Shown here: in pieces, positions 62,861 through 64,000 of the stretch
How the letters are laid out: the number at the start of each line of letters is the position of its first letter
Position numbering within the stretch: the stretch's first letter is position 1
Assembly (NCBI RefSeq): GCF_030063415.1
Contig: NZ_JASITA010000025.1
Location: 52,774 to 116,773, forward strand
Origin: Streptomyces sp. H27-C3
GTDB lineage: Bacteria; Actinomycetota; Actinomycetes; Streptomycetales; Streptomycetaceae
DNA length: 64,000 nucleotides
Direction: 5' to 3'
Translations under genes and position numbers: made by a program
The notes under the pieces: model-generated
The model's input: only the letters and a program-made list of their open reading frames with translations
Told to the model about the DNA's origin: nothing
The model's database searches: none

Positions 62861-64000
62861 ATGAATCCTCATCGCAAGATCCGCTCGCTCCCCGCACTGA
62901 GCCGTCCCGCACAAGGAGGCTTGACCGCCGTCGCGTTGATTCTCATACCCCTGCTCGCCGTTCTCGGCAGCGAGAGTCTGCGCGCCACGCTCGATTTCAC
63001 CACCGGTGTTCTGTCCCTGGTCTCCCTGACAGCCTCCGTCGCGTGGGGCCTGCTGGCCAGGGACCGGCTGCTGCTGCAGCCACGCCACCGGCTGCTCGCG
63101 CAGGGCATCCACCGGGCCACCGCGATCGCCTCGCTCGGCTTCCTGCTGCTGCACGCGACCGTCAAGGTCTCGCTCGGGCACGTCGAGCTCATCGGCGCCC
63201 TGATCCCCTTCGGCCTTGGTATCAGCGGCACTTCGGGACTCATCGGTCTCGGTTCGCTGGCCGGCTTCCTCATGATCGTCGCCGCCTCGACCGGTGCGCT
63301 GCGCAGCGCCTTCGCGACCCCCGGGAAAACCGCGGGCCGCTGGCGCGCGGTGCACATGGTGGCGTACCCGGCCTGGGCCTCGGCCCTGATGCACGGCCTG
63401 TACGCGGGCCGGCCGGCCGCGACCTGGGTGGTCGCGATGTACTCCCTGTCGCTGCTGACGGTCGTCGGCGCCCTCTCGCTGCGGCTGCTCCCGCCCCCGG
63501 TCAAGCGGAACGTCGCCGACCGGATCGTGGCCATGGTGACCTCGGGCTCCGTACGCCAGGCGCCCGCCCCGGGGCCGCGCGACGCAGCGCTCTCCCCGCT
63601 GCCCGGCGCCGGGCAGGTGCCCTCGCAGGGGCAGCGCGGTCAGCGGCAACAGCCCCAGCAACAGCAGTTGTTCCGTCCGCAGCATGATCCGCACCGGCTG
63701 GCACCCCCCGCGCCACCGCTGTACGAGGCAGGGCCGTCCCTTTCCGCCGACTACAACTCGGCGCCGGACACCGGCATATCGGCCGCGTACCGCGCGGTGT
63801 CGGGCCCCGCGCCGTCGTCCGACTCCTTCTCGTCCGACTCCTTCTCCGAGGGATTCCCCTCCGCTCCCTACGCCTCCGCGTACGCCGAGCGGATTCCCCT
63901 GGCGGAGCAGATCCCGATGACCGAGGAGATCCCGGTCCAGTCGGCGCCCCCCTCCAGCCGCTGGCCCACCCCCTCGCCCCCGCCGCCCGCGCCCGCCGTA
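62861..64000 (+). CDS. Haem/ferric-reductase-like membrane protein, 3' end outside window
   Basis: The ATG at 62861 (MNPHRKIRSLPALSRPAQGG) opens a frame still open at base 64000 (380 residues). Six or so membrane helices in the first ~220 residues; His residues are placed in helices (LLLHATVKV, AVHMVAYPAW and LMHGLYAG), the pattern of a b-type haem protein such as ferric-reductase-like transmembrane domains. The last ~150 residues are a disordered Pro/Ser/Gln-rich tail (QRQQPQQQQL, SSDSFSSDSFSEGF). Function is inference. The stop is not visible. Confidence 0.7.
   Translation, partial: MNPHRKIRSLPALSRPAQGGLTAVALILIPLLAVLGSESLRATLDFTTGVLSLVSLTASVAWGLLARDRLLLQPRHRLLAQGIHRATAIASLGFLLLHATVKVSLGHVELIGALIPFGLGISGTSGLIGLGSLAGFLMIVAASTGALRSAFATPGKTAGRWRAVHMVAYPAWASALMHGLYAGRPAATWVVAMYSLSLLTVVGALSLRLLPPPVKRNVADRIVAMVTSGSVRQAPAPGPRDAALSPLPGAGQVPSQGQRGQRQQPQQQQLFRPQHDPHRLAPPAPPLYEAGPSLSADYNSAPDTGISAAYRAVSGPAPSSDSFSSDSFSEGFPSAPYASAYAERIPLAEQIPMTEEIPVQSAPPSSRWPTPSPPPPAPAV

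Overview
This window is a piece of a high-GC actinobacterial chromosome, almost certainly Streptomyces. The support is the strong GC bias, the many GTG starts with GGAGG-type ribosome sites, two small Streptomyces-type genes (a DUF6243 protein and a 70-residue CxxC protein), the hrcA-dnaJ pair behind a CIRCE element, and the gene neighbourhood itself (znuACB-zur, uppS-recO, leuA, era to phoH, hrcA-dnaJ, lepA/rpsT/holA, comEC/comEA, leuS). It looks like conserved core chromosome. I see no prophage, CRISPR array, tRNA, rRNA or intact transposase.

Layout. 0-4 kb: end of a sugar ABC permease, a Tat-exported DUF839/PhoX-like protein, an ArsR-type regulator and a shrunken hexosaminidase relic. 4-10 kb: pyruvate phosphate dikinase, dusB, a DHA2 efflux pump. 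10-19 kb: two small proteins, glyS, the zinc uptake operon znuA-znuC-znuB-zur with Zur-like operators, uppS-recO and a ferredoxin reductase behind a possible iron box. 19-25 kb: a broken response regulator, a TerB-like protein, leuA with a leucine leader peptide, and an M4 (protealysin-type) protease followed by an emfourin-like inhibitor. 25-31 kb: the minus-strand cluster phoH-ybeY-corC-yjbR, then a cytidine-deaminase-like gene and era. 31-38 kb: a sugar kinase, glucarate dehydratase, adenosine deaminase, HIT protein and RNase Z, a wrecked LuxR/NB-ARC regulator and a lipoprotein. 38-48 kb: rsmE, nitronate monooxygenase, hrcA-dnaJ, an MBL hydrolase, DUF3097, hemW, a PP2C tail fragment and an acyl-CoA ligase. 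48-64 kb: lepA, rpsT, holA, an arylamine N-acetyltransferase, comEC-comEA, degV, a membrane protein, leuS with its own leucine leader peptide, and the start of a haem-type membrane protein.

Most genes are housekeeping: translation (glyS, leuS, dusB, rsmE, lepA, rpsT, era, ybeY), DNA processing (recO, holA, comEC/EA), protein folding (hrcA-dnaJ) and zinc and leucine homeostasis. Two leucine genes, leuA and leuS, each carry a short Leu-rich leader peptide followed by a hairpin, so biosynthesis and charging of leucine may both be set by attenuation.

The most unusual structure is a family of short non-coding palindromic elements. Two are exactly 160 bp (27240-27399 and 37081-37240), with perfect 16-bp inverted ends and 3-bp TAA/TTA target duplications. 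One is a 48-bp deletion derivative (19733-19780) with the same target duplication. One 162-bp relative (10734-10895) shares the core but has different ends. Three of the four lie beside decayed genes. I found no clear new multi-gene system; the protease/inhibitor pair, the two leucine attenuators and this element family are the best leads.
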